Shown: positions 10,457 through 20,306, numbered from the stretch's first letter. The stretch: 64,000 nt of DNA from Planococcus salinus (GCF_003719725.1 NZ_RIAX01000001.1:62001-126000); one strand, 5' to 3'. Made by a program: numbers and translations. Notes: a model not told the origin generated them from the letters alone.

Positions 10457-10957
10457 TTATTCCGCTCTTCCGGATCTTTCTTCTGAATAATACTGAGGAG
10501 GTGCATCATCCTGTGCGTCTTCAGTCCGCACTACCAATACATCACATTTGGCCGAGCGCACAATATGTTCAGAGACACTTCCGATCAGGAAGCGTTCAAC
10601 CGCGTTTAACCCTGTAGCCCCGCAAATAATCAGATCGGCTTCGACGCGATTGGCCAGCTCACGCGAAATCATCGTTTTAGGTGAACCGTAATCGACGACG
10701 ATGTTCACTTTTTCGACGCCTCCGGCCATCGCTTCCTTTTTGTAGTCTTCAAGCAGGTCTTCCGCGAATTTCTGGGCGCGGTCAGCAATGGAACGGTCAT
10801 ATGCTTCGATCGCTGCAAAAGAACGTGTATCAATGATATTCACCAGATTTAATGTTGCATTGTTTCGTTTGGCAATACCAACGGATTTTTTGAAAGCCCA
10901 TTCTGCTTCTTTTGAACCGTCAACCGCCACTAAAATCTGTGTATACTTTAATGTCAT
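10457..10957 (-). CDS. Universal stress protein (UspA family)
   Basis: A 166-residue single-domain Usp protein. The N-terminal ILVAVDGSKEAEWA and the ATP-binding pattern G-x2-G-x9-G-S (GATGLNAVERFLIGSVS, near residues 119-135) show the nucleotide-binding subclass. The acidic, hydrophilic tail after about residue 147 is extra to the core domain. It stands alone, divergent from alanine dehydrogenase, with a good AGGAGG site before the ATG. Such proteins help survival during starvation or stress; the specific role is unknown. Confidence 0.9.
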   Translation of the reverse strand: MTLKYTQILVAVDGSKEAEWAFKKSVGIAKRNNATLNLVNIIDTRSFAAIEAYDRSIADRAQKFAEDLLEDYKKEAMAGGVEKVNIVVDYGSPKTMISRELANRVEADLIICGATGLNAVERFLIGSVSEHIVRSAKCDVLVVRTEDAQDDAPPQYYSEERSGRAE

Positions 10958-11150
10958 GTATAACTCCTCCTTTTCTATTTATGTACTTCGATATAGCTCC
11001 CGGTTGTTCCTTCTATATGTTTTCAAAAAATACATGAAATATGGCTGAATTATGGAGGTGCATTGAATCAGCAGGAGGCAGGATAGACCATGACAGGCAT
11101 CAGCAGCAGGGCAAAAAGCTTTGGATGAGGATGGGGATTGAAGTAGTGGG

Positions 11151-11164
11151 AGAAAGCGCTTTCA
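11151..11164 (+). promoter_or_regulatory. cre-like catabolite repression site upstream of ald
   Basis: AGAAAGCGCTTTCA differs from the palindrome TGAAAGCGCTTTCA at one position and fits the CcpA operator consensus. It is about 80 nt before the ald start and just upstream of a TAGAAT -10-like hexamer at 11170-11175, a repressing position. No good -35 was found. The rest of the 284-nt divergent region from 10958 shows nothing else I can support. Confidence 0.6.
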
Positions 11165-11241
11165 TCTGTTAGAATAAAAGTGCTTGAAACAGAAAAATTC
11201 TATATATGAGGCAGATAATTTTTTAGTGGGAGGGTTTTATC

Positions 11242-12354
11242 ATGCGTATTGGAGTGCCGACTGAAGTGAAGAACAATGAAAACCGTGTAGCGATGACCCC
11301 AGCAGGTGTGGTCAATTTGACACTGTATGGACATGAAGTTTTTATCGAATCCGGAGCTGGGGTGGGTTCCGTTTTCACTGATGAAGATTATCGGGCAGCG
11401 GGAGCACAGATCGTTGGAACCGCGGAAGAAGCCTGGGCACAGGACATGGTGATGAAGGTAAAAGAACCGGTGCGTGAAGAGTATGAGTATTTTCGTGAAG
11501 GGTTGATTTTGTTCACCTATCTTCATCTGGCTCCGGAACCGGAGCTTACAAAGGCGCTGATTGATGCCAAAGTGACAGCGATTGCTTATGAAACAGTGCA
11601 GCTCATGAACGGTTCACTGCCGCTGCTGACGCCGATGAGCGAGGTGGCGGGGAAGATGGCTACTCAGATCGGCGCTCAATTTCTCGAAAGAATCCATGGG
11701 GGCGGTGGCATTCTGCTGGGTGGCATCCCGGGTGTGTCGCGTGGTAAAGTAACTGTCATCGGAGGGGGAGTAGCGGGTACGAACGCTGCCAAAGTTGCAG
11801 TAGGCATGGGAGCGAATGTCACCATCCTCGATTTGAATCCTGAGCGGCTGCGCCAGCTCGACGATTTGTTCGGCCAGGATGTCCAAACCTTAATATCCAA
11901 CCCACTCAATATCGGGGAGGCGGTGAAGGAATCGGATTTGGTGATCGGGGCCGTGTTGATTCCGGGGGCGAAAGCGCCGAAACTGGTGACTGAAGACATG
12001 ATCAAGTCGATGAAACCGGGTTCCGTGGTGGTTGATATTGCGATTGATCAAGGCGGGATTTTTGAAACCAGCGACCGTATCACAACACATGATCAGCCGA
12101 CATACATTAAGCACGATGTTGTCCATTACGCAGTGGCCAATATGCCGGGAGCAGTCCCGCGCACTTCAACGATCGGCTTGACCAACGTAACGGTTCCCTA
12201 TGCAGTACAAATCGCCAACAAAGGATTCCGTCAAGCCTGCCTTGACAATGAAGCCCTGAAAAAAGGCCTCAACACGATGGATGGCTATGTTACTTACAAA
12301 GCGGTCGCCGAAGACCAGGGGCTGGAATACAAATCAGCTGATGAATTGCTGTAA
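11242..12354 (+). CDS. ald: Alanine dehydrogenase
   Basis: A 370-residue NAD-dependent enzyme that interconverts L-alanine and pyruvate plus ammonia. The N-terminal [17 protein letters not shown] is the family signature. Catalytic Lys74 (KVKEP) and His95 (YLHLAP) are in place, and the Rossmann loop reads [12 protein letters not shown] near residue 172. Length equals the family norm. It is monocistronic, with GGGAGG before the ATG, its own terminator, and a cre-like site in the promoter region, which suggests it is turned down when glucose is present. Confidence 0.95.
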   Translation: MRIGVPTEVKNNENRVAMTPAGVVNLTLYGHEVFIESGAGVGSVFTDEDYRAAGAQIVGTAEEAWAQDMVMKVKEPVREEYEYFREGLILFTYLHLAPEPELTKALIDAKVTAIAYETVQLMNGSLPLLTPMSEVAGKMATQIGAQFLERIHGGGGILLGGIPGVSRGKVTVIGGGVAGTNAAKVAVGMGANVTILDLNPERLRQLDDLFGQDVQTLISNPLNIGEAVKESDLVIGAVLIPGAKAPKLVTEDMIKSMKPGSVVVDIAIDQGGIFETSDRITTHDQPTYIKHDVVHYAVANMPGAVPRTSTIGLTNVTVPYAVQIANKGFRQACLDNEALKKGLNTMDGYVTYKAVAEDQGLEYKSADELL

Positions 12355-12357
12355 GCG

Positions 12358-12389
12358 AAAAGGTGGCTCCGACATGGGAGCCACCTTTT
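12358..12389. terminator. Bidirectional terminator, ald / pepQ-like
   Basis: AAAAGGTGGCTCC pairs with GGAGCCACCTTTT around a short loop, placed three nt after the ald stop and five nt before the end of the convergent peptidase gene. Confidence 0.85.
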
Positions 12390-12394
12390 GGTTC

Positions 12395-13486
12395 TTATAT
12401 AATCTGCAGTTCTTTCGGGAATTTGGTCAATACTTCGACGCCGTTTTCTGTCAACGCTACATCATCTTCGATGCGCACTCCGACTTTTCCGGGTACATAG
12501 ATACCGGGCTCAAGAGTGAAAACCATTCCCGGTTCCATTTTCATGTCGTTCGAGCCATGAATAGAAGGGAACTCGTGGACGGAGACACCCAACCCGTGGC
12601 CAAGGCGGTGGGTGAAATAATCACCGTATCCCGCTTTTTCGATGACTTCACGTGCTGTCTGATCCAGTTCAGCAGCTGTAACGCCGGGCTTTACTGCATT
12701 AAGCGCTGCAAGTTCTGCCTGCAGCACAACATCATACACCGCTTTTTGTTCTTCGTCCGGTTCACCCAATGCGAGCGTCCGCGTAATATCAGAGCAATAG
12801 CCTTTGTGGACAACTCCCAGGTCAAACAGCACCAAATCGCCCTGCTGCAATTTACGGTCTCCTGTTTTGCCGTGAGGAGAAGCCGCATTCGAACCCGTCA
12901 GCACAGTGGTGTCAAAAGACATATGGGTGACACCGCGTTTTTTCAAGGCCAGTTCCACTTCTGTCATCACTTCGATTTCGGTGATGCCTTCTTTGATGGT
13001 GCCGGCAGCCACTTCAATGGCATAATCCGCCAAAGCAGCCGCTTCTCTTAAGATCTCCAATTCCGCCTCGTCCTTGATCACACGCATGTCATTGAGCTGG
13101 TCATCGAGCTGCACAAATGAGGGCGATCCAAAAAGGGAAGAAAGTGCTTCATAACGGTCAACTGTCATGTGCGATTTTTCGATGGCGATTTTTTTGATTG
13201 CCACTCCGCGTGTTTGCGCGTTGCGATAAAGCACGTCCATGGCATTTTCAGTGTCTACATGACCTATGATATCGCCTTGCCAGCCAGCCGCCTTTGCATC
13301 GGGGATCTCCATTTGTGGACAAATCACAAATGGTTCCGCTTCCCTGAAAATCATGACGCCCAGAAGCCGTTCATGCGGATTGCTTTTGAAGCCGCTGACA
13401 TAAAACACATTGTCCGGATTCGTGATGAACGCCGCATCGATGGACTGGTCATCCAAATACGCTTGCAGTTGTTCAATTTTCTTCAT
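12395..13486 (-). CDS. Xaa-Pro dipeptidase/aminopeptidase (M24B family, YqhT-like)
   Basis: A 363-residue metallopeptidase with a creatinase-like N-terminal domain and a pita-bread catalytic domain. Metal ligands are visible in [16 protein letters not shown] (two Asp), [15 protein letters not shown] (His), TLEPGIY (Glu) and RIEDDV (Glu). It removes or splits residues before proline in peptides. The open frame continues 47 codons further back, but the ATG at 13486 has GAAGGGGG in place and gives the family start [11 protein letters not shown]. It is divergent from the ytkL-like gene. Confidence 0.9.
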   Translation of the reverse strand: MKKIEQLQAYLDDQSIDAAFITNPDNVFYVSGFKSNPHERLLGVMIFREAEPFVICPQMEIPDAKAAGWQGDIIGHVDTENAMDVLYRNAQTRGVAIKKIAIEKSHMTVDRYEALSSLFGSPSFVQLDDQLNDMRVIKDEAELEILREAAALADYAIEVAAGTIKEGITEIEVMTEVELALKKRGVTHMSFDTTVLTGSNAASPHGKTGDRKLQQGDLVLFDLGVVHKGYCSDITRTLALGEPDEEQKAVYDVVLQAELAALNAVKPGVTAAELDQTAREVIEKAGYGDYFTHRLGHGLGVSVHEFPSIHGSNDMKMEPGMVFTLEPGIYVPGKVGVRIEDDVALTENGVEVLTKFPKELQII

Positions 13487-13573
13487 ATGTATTCCCCCTT
13501 CTATGTGTATATTACCAAAAATAAGGGTATAATACTGCTTGAAATGATTGTCATCAAATACAGGAGGGATTTC

Positions 13574-14254
13574 ATGCAAATTTCTTATCACGGGCATTCT
13601 GTAGTAAAAATTCAAACCGGCAACCACACGATTTTGATCGATCCGTTCATTACAGGAAATGAATTGACCGATCTGAAAGCGGCGGAAGAAAAACCGGATG
13701 TTATTTTACTGACACACGCTCATAATGATCATGTAGGAGATACGATTGAACTCGCGAAAAATAATGACGCGCAGGTGGTGGCTACTGTGGAACTGGCGAA
13801 TTACCTGGGGAGCCAGGGCGTCAATGCAGTGGGCATGAACCTTGGCGGATCGAAGGAATTTGACTTTGGAACAGTCAAGTACACGAAGGCTTTCCACAGC
13901 TCTTCTTTTACGACAGAGGACGGACAAGTCATTTACGGCGGGATGCCTGCCGGGATTTTGTTCAAAGCTGAAGGGAAAACCATTTACCATGCGGGCGATA
14001 CTGAATTGTTCGGAGACATGGAACTGATCGGCAAGCGCAACAGCATTGACCTGGCTTTTGTGCCGATTGGGGATTTCTTCACGATGGGACCTGAAGATGC
14101 CGCATATGCGGTGGAATTGCTTCAGCCGAAGACGGTGGTTCCCGTCCATTACAATACCTTCCCGCCGATCAAGCAAGATCCATCTGCTTTTAAGGACCTT
14201 GTTAAAAATGCAGAAGTGAATATTTTGGAAGCAGGCGGTTCCATCGAACTGTAA
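13574..14254 (+). CDS. UPF0173 metal-dependent hydrolase (YtkL-like)
   Basis: A 226-residue metallo-beta-lactamase fold protein with the HxHxDH motif at residues 48-53 ([10 protein letters not shown]), a metal-bridging Asp in HAGDTELF, and a late His in VPVHYNT. The substrate is unknown. The ATG at 13574 follows CAGGAGGG. An upstream in-frame extension to 13169 only overlaps the peptidase on the other strand. A TATAAT at 13528-13533 is a likely -10, though the -35 is poor. A terminator follows directly, so it is probably transcribed alone. Confidence 0.88.
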   Translation: MQISYHGHSVVKIQTGNHTILIDPFITGNELTDLKAAEEKPDVILLTHAHNDHVGDTIELAKNNDAQVVATVELANYLGSQGVNAVGMNLGGSKEFDFGTVKYTKAFHSSSFTTEDGQVIYGGMPAGILFKAEGKTIYHAGDTELFGDMELIGKRNSIDLAFVPIGDFFTMGPEDAAYAVELLQPKTVVPVHYNTFPPIKQDPSAFKDLVKNAEVNILEAGGSIEL

Positions 14255-14257
14255 ACG

Positions 14258-14285
14258 AAACCGGAGAGGTGACTCTCCGGTTTTT
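14258..14285 (+). terminator. Terminator after the ytkL-like gene
   Basis: AAACCGGAGAG and CTCTCCGGTTT pair around a GTGA loop, followed by T residues. Confidence 0.85.
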
Positions 14286-14453
14286 CCATGTTTTATAATG
14301 GATAATAAAACTTGATTGAGGATTCAATCGTTGCACTATAAGCGGTGTCGATAAAATTTTGTAAACCATTGAATAAGCAAGCAGCAGGAGGGAGAGACAG
14401 CCGTTTGACGGCCAAAAATATGGTACACTGAAAGTAACAGGAAAGCAGAAAGA

Positions 14454-15773
14454 ATGGGTGAACATATGGCTACAAAGCATGAACAAATATTGGATTATAT
14501 CGAGACCTTGGCAGTTGGGGAAAAAATTTCAGTGAGACGTATTGCAAAAGAGCTGCAAGTCAGTGAAGGCACCGCGTACCGTGCCATCAAAGAAGCTGAA
14601 ACGAAACGCCTCGTGTCCACGATTGAACGTGTGGGGACGATACGGATCGAACGGAAAAAGAAAGAGAATATTGAAAGGCTGACATATGCGGAAATCGTGA
14701 ATATCGTGGAGGGACAAGTGCTGGGCGGCCGTGCCGGCTTGCACAAATCTTTGACCAAATTCGTCATTGGGGCAATGCAGCTGGAAGATATGATGCGCTA
14801 CACCGAAGCGGGCAATCTGCTGATTGTCGGGAACCGCTACAAAGCACATGAATATGCTTTGCAGGCAGGAGCTGCAGTGCTGGTTACCGGCGGTTTTGAC
14901 GCTTCCGACACGGTGAAGAAACTGGCGGATGAGTACGAGTTGCCGGTAATTTCCACCAGCTATGACACTTTTTCCGTCGCTACCATGATACACCGAGCCA
15001 TTTATGACCAATTAATCAAAAAAGAGATTTTGCTGATCGAGGACATTTTAATTCCTCTGGAGCAAACGCATTTATTGCATACGAAAGATTCCATCAAGCA
15101 TTACCATGAACTCAATTCGGAAACCACACATGGCGGTTTTCCGGTGGTCGATGAGACGGAGAAGCTGGTAGGCATCATCACTTCCCGTGACGTTATCGGT
15201 CATCGTCCGACGGAATTGATTGAAAAAGTGATGACCAAAGATCCCATCACTGTATCCATGCAGACGTCAGTCGCGGCAGCTGGCCATCGCATGATCTGGG
15301 AAGGCATCGACTTACTTCCTGTGGCCGATAACCAGGGCAAGTTACAGGGAGTGATCAGCAGGCAGGATGTGCTGAAAGCGATCCAGACGGCACAGCGCCA
15401 ACCGCAGCATGGAGAGACAATCGACGATATCATTAAGAGCCAGATACAGCTCCAGCCTGCCGAGAAACTGACATTGGAATTCCGTGTCACGCCGCAAATG
15501 ACCAATTCGTACGGCTCCATCTCCTACGGGGCGTACACGACCATCTTGACAGAAGCTGCAGCCTCGGCGTTAAAAACGAAAAACCGCAAAGACAGTGTAC
15601 TGGAAAATCTTGCTGTATATTTTCTGAAGCCGGTTCAGCTGGATGCAGTGGTGCATATTAAGCCGAACATCATGGATATCAGCCGGAAGTCCGCAAAAGT
15701 CGACGTCGAAGTTTTAGACGACAAAGGAATTGTCGGAAAAGCTTTATTGACTTTCCAATTGCTGGATCGATAG
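14454..15773 (+). CDS. ytoI: YtoI-like regulator: HTH, DRTGG, two CBS and HotDog domains
   Basis: A 439-residue multidomain protein: winged-helix N terminus (about 5-60), DRTGG domain (about 70-180), a CBS pair (about 190-315, with FPVVDETEKLVGIITSRDVIG and LLPVADNQGKLQGVISRQDVL), and a HotDog/thioesterase-like domain (about 330-439). CBS domains bind adenosine nucleotides, so a nucleotide-sensing regulator tied to an acyl-CoA-type ligand is likely, but the target is unknown. The ATG at 14454 has AGGAAAG upstream; a second ATG at 14466 is possible. It keeps the B. subtilis position next to ytpI and nrnA. Confidence 0.85.
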   Translation: MGEHMATKHEQILDYIETLAVGEKISVRRIAKELQVSEGTAYRAIKEAETKRLVSTIERVGTIRIERKKKENIERLTYAEIVNIVEGQVLGGRAGLHKSLTKFVIGAMQLEDMMRYTEAGNLLIVGNRYKAHEYALQAGAAVLVTGGFDASDTVKKLADEYELPVISTSYDTFSVATMIHRAIYDQLIKKEILLIEDILIPLEQTHLLHTKDSIKHYHELNSETTHGGFPVVDETEKLVGIITSRDVIGHRPTELIEKVMTKDPITVSMQTSVAAAGHRMIWEGIDLLPVADNQGKLQGVISRQDVLKAIQTAQRQPQHGETIDDIIKSQIQLQPAEKLTLEFRVTPQMTNSYGSISYGAYTTILTEAAASALKTKNRKDSVLENLAVYFLKPVQLDAVVHIKPNIMDISRKSAKVDVEVLDDKGIVGKALLTFQLLDR

Positions 15774-15780
15774 AAAAACC

Positions 15781-15815
15781 AAAAAAATCTCCCCGCAAGG
15801 AGAGATTTTTTTATT
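15781..15815. terminator. Bidirectional terminator, ytoI / ytpI
   Basis: AAAAAATCTC and GAGATTTTTT form the stem between the convergent genes, with A/T runs serving both strands; it reaches the stop codon of the ytpI-like gene. Confidence 0.75.
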
Positions 15816-16110
15816 GGTTCAGACGCGTCTCTTCATCGACAAACGAATGATAATGTTTAGCCGCTTTGTAATTGTAAACAATCAATCCAAGGCCGAGAAC
15901 AATGAAGATGCCGCTGATGACGTAAGTCAGTGTGCTTTGAAAAAGGAAAAGCTGATTGATGCCGAAAAACATCACAAAACTGCCGAGTGCAACAGAAGCG
16001 ACGGAAGCATACCATTTTTTCCGGATTGGCAAAGTCGCGCGGAATTGCTTTGTTTTATAATAAAAATAGAAAACAAATGATACAATGATAAAAAATACGA
16101 ATATAAGCAT
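15811..16110 (-). CDS. ytpI: YtpI-like small membrane protein
   Basis: A 99-residue protein with three predicted helices (about residues 2-18, 35-52 and 60-80) and a charged tail. It matches the YtpI family of unknown function in size, start (MLIFVFFIIVSFVFYFYY) and position beside nrnA. The open frame extends 51 codons upstream, but the ATG at 16110 is preceded by AGGAGGTCCCT. It is divergent from nrnA, with about 93 nt between the starts. Confidence 0.8.
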   Translation of the reverse strand: MLIFVFFIIVSFVFYFYYKTKQFRATLPIRKKWYASVASVALGSFVMFFGINQLFLFQSTLTYVISGIFIVLGLGLIVYNYKAAKHYHSFVDEETRLNQ

Positions 16111-16203
16111 AGGGACCTCCTGTATTCCAAAACTCACTTCTATTGTACTGAGAAAAGAGCGAAAATGCGAATGGATTTCCTTATTCAATGGAGGATTATA
16201 AAC

Positions 16204-17142
16204 ATGAACAGTCAAATCATCGACACAATTAAGCAATACGACACCATCATCATTCACCGGCATGTACGGCCCGATCCGGATGCCTATGGTTCACAGCTTG
16301 GATTAAAATATCTGCTGCAGCATAACTTCCCGGAAAAACAGGTGCTGGCAGCGGGAGAACATGACTTCACACTGGATTTTCTCGATTTCCCCGATCAAGT
16401 GGAAGACAGCAAATACACAGGAGCTCTTGTCATCGTGACGGATACGGCCAACACAGAGCGCGTCGATGACCAGCGTTACAGGACGGGGGATAAATTAATC
16501 AAAATCGACCACCACCCGAACGATGATGTTTACGGAGATATCGTATGGGTGGACACTACCGCCAGCTCTGCATCTGAGTTGGTCTATGAATTATTTACAT
16601 ATGGACAAAAAGCGGAAGGATGGGAACTGCCCGATTCTGCAGCACGTCTTTTATATGCAGGCATTGTGGGAGATACCGGCCGTTTCCTGTATCCGAGCAC
16701 GACTCAGAAAACGTTCGAAGTCGCCGGTGAACTGATCAAGTATGAATTTGACCGGAATGCGCTTCATAACGGCATGTACGAAATGGAACGGAAATTGCTG
16801 CATCTGCAGGGTTACATCTATCAGAACTTTAAGATGGATGAAAGCGGCGCGGCGTATGTGAAAATCACCAAAGAGATTTTGGCACAATTTGATGTAACCG
16901 TGTCGGAAACTTCATTGCTTGTCAGTTCGCTTGGCAATGTAAAAGGGTTGAAAGCGTGGGTCATGTTCATCGAGGAAGAAACGGAAATCCGTGTCCGTCT
17001 TCGCTCCAAAGGACCGATCATCAATGGGCTGGCAAAAGAATTCGGAGGCGGAGGCCATCCGCTGGCTTCCGGCGCTACAGCTTATTCATGGGAAGAAGCG
17101 GAGCGGGTCATTGAACGTTTAACGGAAATCTGTGCAGCATAA
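16204..17142 (+). CDS. nrnA: DHH family oligoribonuclease / pAp phosphatase NrnA
   Basis: A 312-residue DHH-DHHA1 phosphoesterase that degrades nanoRNA of two to five nucleotides and dephosphorylates 3',5'-pAp from sulfur assimilation. Motif I is HVRPDPDAYGS (Asp24, Asp26), motif II VTDTAN (Asp80), and the signature DHH is at residues 102-104. The DHHA1 glycine-rich segment GGGGHPLASGA lies near the C terminus. The ATG at 16204 is behind GGAGG. dnaE follows after 18 nt, so the two are probably cotranscribed. Confidence 0.93.
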   Translation: MNSQIIDTIKQYDTIIIHRHVRPDPDAYGSQLGLKYLLQHNFPEKQVLAAGEHDFTLDFLDFPDQVEDSKYTGALVIVTDTANTERVDDQRYRTGDKLIKIDHHPNDDVYGDIVWVDTTASSASELVYELFTYGQKAEGWELPDSAARLLYAGIVGDTGRFLYPSTTQKTFEVAGELIKYEFDRNALHNGMYEMERKLLHLQGYIYQNFKMDESGAAYVKITKEILAQFDVTVSETSLLVSSLGNVKGLKAWVMFIEEETEIRVRLRSKGPIINGLAKEFGGGGHPLASGATAYSWEEAERVIERLTEICAA

Positions 17143-17160
17143 ACGAAAGGAGGAATTGGC

Positions 17161-20100
17161 TTGTCAATGGTTTATCCGCATATAAGCACGTCAGCCGATC
17201 TGCTGAAAAGTACGATACGCCTTGGCGAACTTTTCCCTTTTTTGAAACAGCAGGGGACTGCTGCTGCAGCTATCGTCAACACCACACTTTACGGCGTCCT
17301 TCCTTTTTGGGAGGCATGCCATCGTGCCGGCATCCATGGGGTGATCGGTTTTTCAACGTATATCGATTATGGGCAGCAGGTTTTTCCAGTTGTTCTTTAT
17401 GCTAAAACAAACAAAGGATACGGAAACTTATTGAAGGTTTCAAGTGCCTTATCGACAAGAGACAAAGAAGCAATTCCGGAGCAGTGGCTGAAAGCGTATA
17501 GCGAAGGTTTAGTTTGTGTGATTCCCAACAAAGAGGGATGGATTTCTGCTGATCAGACAGACGGCATGGAATACTTGAAGAGGATTTTTGGAGACGATTG
17601 TTATGGAAGCATCGAAAGGCCGGGTGGTGAAGTTTCCGAATTGGAAGAAGCGTTTGTCTCTGCTTGCGAACAACTGCAATTGAACATTCTGGCCACTCAG
17701 GAAAGCCGTTATCTCACAGAACAGGATGCCTTTGCTTTTGAAGTGGCGGCCGCGATTTCACAGGGGCTTAAATTGAACGATCCCCAAAGAGAGCGGCCGG
17801 CTTCGACGAAAGCTTACGTCCCTCCAGCTGAGGAGTTCCGATCCTGGTTCCGGGATCATCCAGAATGGCTGGCGGCAACAGAAATGATGCTTAAAAATTG
17901 TCAGGTACATATTCCGATGAACCGCCAATTACTCCCGGTCTTTCCCTTGCCGGAGGATGTCGACCGCCCATCTTACATTGCAGACCTCTGCAAGAAGGGA
18001 TTGGCCGAACGGAAACCGGACTTTACGGATGCATACACCGAGCGCCTTCAATACGAATTGGCTGTCATTCAAAAAATGGGTTATATCGATTATTTTCTGA
18101 TTGTGGCGGATTTCATGAAATTCGCACAGGAAAAAGGAATCATGACGGGGCCTGGAAGAGGCTCATCCGCCAGTTCACTGGTGGCGTATTCGCTGCGGAT
18201 CACCGATGTGGATCCGATTGAAAACGGCTTGCTTTTCGAGCGGTTTCTGAACCCGGAACGAGTGACACTGCCGGATATCGATATTGATTTTGCAGATTAC
18301 AGAAGACATGAAGTGGTTGAATATGTGGCCAACAAATATGGAGCCGTCCGTACGGCGCAAATCATCACGTTTGGCACTTTATCGGCCAAAGCGGTCGCTC
18401 GCGACACAGCGCGCGTTTTTGGCTTTGAAGCAGAAGAACTGGACGCCATCTCAAAAATGATTCCTTCCCGCCCGGGAATCACATTAAAAGCCGCTTTGAA
18501 AGAATCGAACGCATTGAATGACTGGATTATGAAAGCGGAAGAACGGAAAACATGGTTCAAGACCGCTTTAAAGCTGGAAGGGCTGCCCCGTCACGCCTCG
18601 ACTCATGCAGCAGGGGTCATCTTAAGCCCGACCCCGCTCGTGGATTATGTTCCGATTGAAAAAGGCAGCGAGGGAATTTACATTACGCAGTGGCCGATGC
18701 AGGACCTGGAAGCGGTCGGTTTGTTGAAGATGGATTTCTTGGGATTGCGCAATTTGACGATTTTGGAGCAGATTCGCTGGCTTTTTTACAAAGACCAAAA
18801 ACGCTGGATCAATTATCAAAAATTGCCGTTGGATGACAAAGAAACATTTTCACTTTTGGCTTCAGGAGATACAACAGGTGTCTTCCAATTGGAATCGGAA
18901 GGCATGAGACAGGCTTTGAAACAGATTCATCCGACAGCCTTTGGAGATATCGTAGCAGTCAACGCACTGTTTCGCCCGGGACCGATGGAATTCATCCCGC
19001 TGTATGCAAGGCGCAAGCATAAAAAAGAAGCTGTGCAATATATTCACCCTGTGCTGGAACCGATCTTGGAAGAAACCTACGGAGTCATCGTCTATCAGGA
19101 GCAGATTATGCAAATTGCCGCTCAGATGGCCGGCTTTTCACTGGGGCAGGCGGATTTGCTGAGAAGGGCTGTCAGCAAAAAGAAACGGGAAATTCTGGAC
19201 GAGGAACGGTCACGTTTTCTGCGGGGGGCGCTGGCCAAAGGCTTTTCAGAAGCAGAAGCAAGTGAAGTCTATGATTTGATCGTCCGTTTCGCCGATTATG
19301 GGTTCCCAAAAAGCCATGCGGTGGCCTACAGCATGATTTCCTATCAATTGAGTTATGTGAAAACGCATTACGGAGTCTATTTTTACGCAGCCTTGCTATC
19401 GAATCATGCGGGAAATGCAGAAAAGACTGCCCAATTGTTTCAGGAAATGCGCGATAAAAAAATTGGAATCCTGCCTCCGTCCATTCAAGCGAGCCAAAAC
19501 AGCTATGCGGTAGAAGACGGCAAAGTCAGAATCGGACTGAGTGCCGTCAAAGGAGTGCCGGGAAGTGTCGTCAAAGCTGTCTTAGCGGCCAGAAAAGAAG
19601 GTCCATTCGATAATCTTTTCACCATCGGCGAAAGAATATCAGCCATCCATTTTACAAGGAAAGCGTTTGAACCACTGATCAAAGCGGGAGCACTGGATGA
19701 TTTTGGAATGGATCGTGCTGTCCTTCTCGCTTCATTGGACAGTGCTGTAAAGCATGCGGAACTGGTGAAACCCACCGAAGAGCCGGGGCTGTTCGATGAT
19801 CTTTCTTCTTCATTCATGAAGCCGAAATATGCAAAGGCTTCACCCATTCCGGAAAACCTGAAACTGGATTTTGAAAAAGAAGTGCTCGGATTTTATTTGA
19901 CGACGCATCCCGTCGAACGCGAAAAAGAAAACAGGAACAAGAACTTTGTCGATTTAAATGCATTAAAAAACAAACGGGACAGGGAAATGGTGACGATACT
20001 CGGAATGGTGGAAGAGGTGAAGCGGATCCGGACCAAAAAAGGGGACGCCATGGCTTTCGTCAATTTACAGGACGATACCGGTCCTGCCTCAATCACCCTG

Positions 20101-20223
20101 TTTCCTCAGGAGTATGCAAAATACAACGTGTTGCTTGAACCTCATACGATCCTGGAAATCAACGGAACAGTGGAAAAACGGAACAACAAAACCGCTGTTA
20201 TATGCAAGTCCATCCAGACATGA
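17161..20223 (+). CDS. dnaE: DNA polymerase III subunit alpha DnaE, degenerate PHP domain
   Basis: A 1020-residue C-family replicative polymerase, the error-prone lagging-strand enzyme of Bacillota, about 95 residues shorter than B. subtilis DnaE. The palm carries GPGRGSSASS at 330-339 and the catalytic aspartates in PDIDIDF at 371-377. A C-terminal OB domain starts near 938. The N-terminal PHP domain has lost its metal ligands: the usual HxxxH of HLQVHSGYS is Tyr5/Ser9 here, and the later TDDH is VNTT. The start is the TTG at 17161, seven nt behind AAAGGAGG; the ATG six nt later lies too far. It forms an operon with nrnA. The malic enzyme gene I expect next in Bacillus is absent. Confidence 0.93.
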   Translation: MSMVYPHISTSADLLKSTIRLGELFPFLKQQGTAAAAIVNTTLYGVLPFWEACHRAGIHGVIGFSTYIDYGQQVFPVVLYAKTNKGYGNLLKVSSALSTRDKEAIPEQWLKAYSEGLVCVIPNKEGWISADQTDGMEYLKRIFGDDCYGSIERPGGEVSELEEAFVSACEQLQLNILATQESRYLTEQDAFAFEVAAAISQGLKLNDPQRERPASTKAYVPPAEEFRSWFRDHPEWLAATEMMLKNCQVHIPMNRQLLPVFPLPEDVDRPSYIADLCKKGLAERKPDFTDAYTERLQYELAVIQKMGYIDYFLIVADFMKFAQEKGIMTGPGRGSSASSLVAYSLRITDVDPIENGLLFERFLNPERVTLPDIDIDFADYRRHEVVEYVANKYGAVRTAQIITFGTLSAKAVARDTARVFGFEAEELDAISKMIPSRPGITLKAALKESNALNDWIMKAEERKTWFKTALKLEGLPRHASTHAAGVILSPTPLVDYVPIEKGSEGIYITQWPMQDLEAVGLLKMDFLGLRNLTILEQIRWLFYKDQKRWINYQKLPLDDKETFSLLASGDTTGVFQLESEGMRQALKQIHPTAFGDIVAVNALFRPGPMEFIPLYARRKHKKEAVQYIHPVLEPILEETYGVIVYQEQIMQIAAQMAGFSLGQADLLRRAVSKKKREILDEERSRFLRGALAKGFSEAEASEVYDLIVRFADYGFPKSHAVAYSMISYQLSYVKTHYGVYFYAALLSNHAGNAEKTAQLFQEMRDKKIGILPPSIQASQNSYAVEDGKVRIGLSAVKGVPGSVVKAVLAARKEGPFDNLFTIGERISAIHFTRKAFEPLIKAGALDDFGMDRAVLLASLDSAVKHAELVKPTEEPGLFDDLSSSFMKPKYAKASPIPENLKLDFEKEVLGFYLTTHPVEREKENRNKNFVDLNALKNKRDREMVTILGMVEEVKRIRTKKGDAMAFVNLQDDTGPASITLFPQEYAKYNVLLEPHTILEINGTVEKRNNKTAVICKSIQT

Positions 20224-20253
20224 CTGCTTTTCTTCAAAGAAAAGCAGTTTTTT
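20223..20253 (+). terminator. Terminator after dnaE
   Basis: ACTGCTTTTCTT pairs perfectly with AAGAAAAGCAGT across a two- to three-nt loop and is followed by T6. It starts inside the dnaE stop codon. Confidence 0.85.
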
Positions 20254-20254
20254 C

Positions 20255-20283
20255 TTTACGGCAGGAAAAAAGTTTTGTATTCT
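20255..20283 (+). promoter_or_regulatory. Probable promoter of the fadR-like/accDA unit
   Basis: TTTACG and TATTCT are spaced 17 nt apart. The predicted start near 20290 places the operator palindrome in the first transcribed bases. Confidence 0.5.
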
Positions 20284-20293
20284 AAAGGCATGA

Positions 20294-20306
20294 GTGGTCT
20301 GACCAC
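20294..20306. promoter_or_regulatory. FadR-type operator palindrome GTGGTCTGACCAC
   Basis: A perfect 13-bp palindrome (GTGGTC-T-GACCAC). It matches the core of the E. coli FadR operator (CTGGTCNGACCAG) and the general GntR-FadR pattern TGG-N5-CCA. It lies 27 nt before the GntR gene and just downstream of its probable promoter, so autoregulation of the whole operon is likely. Confidence 0.7.

Noticed and set aside
10788..11048. Forward frame over the usp promoter region
   Set aside because: Most of it is antisense to the universal stress protein gene and the rest is promoter DNA.
12281..13051. 256-codon forward frame opposite the Xaa-Pro peptidase
   Set aside because: It is antisense to a clearly conserved M24 peptidase, lacks a ribosome site and shows cysteine- and histidine-rich shadow composition.
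13169..13573. Long N-terminal extension of the ytkL-like hydrolase
   Set aside because: The extension lies opposite the start of the peptidase gene. The ATG at 13574 has a strong ribosome site and matches family length.
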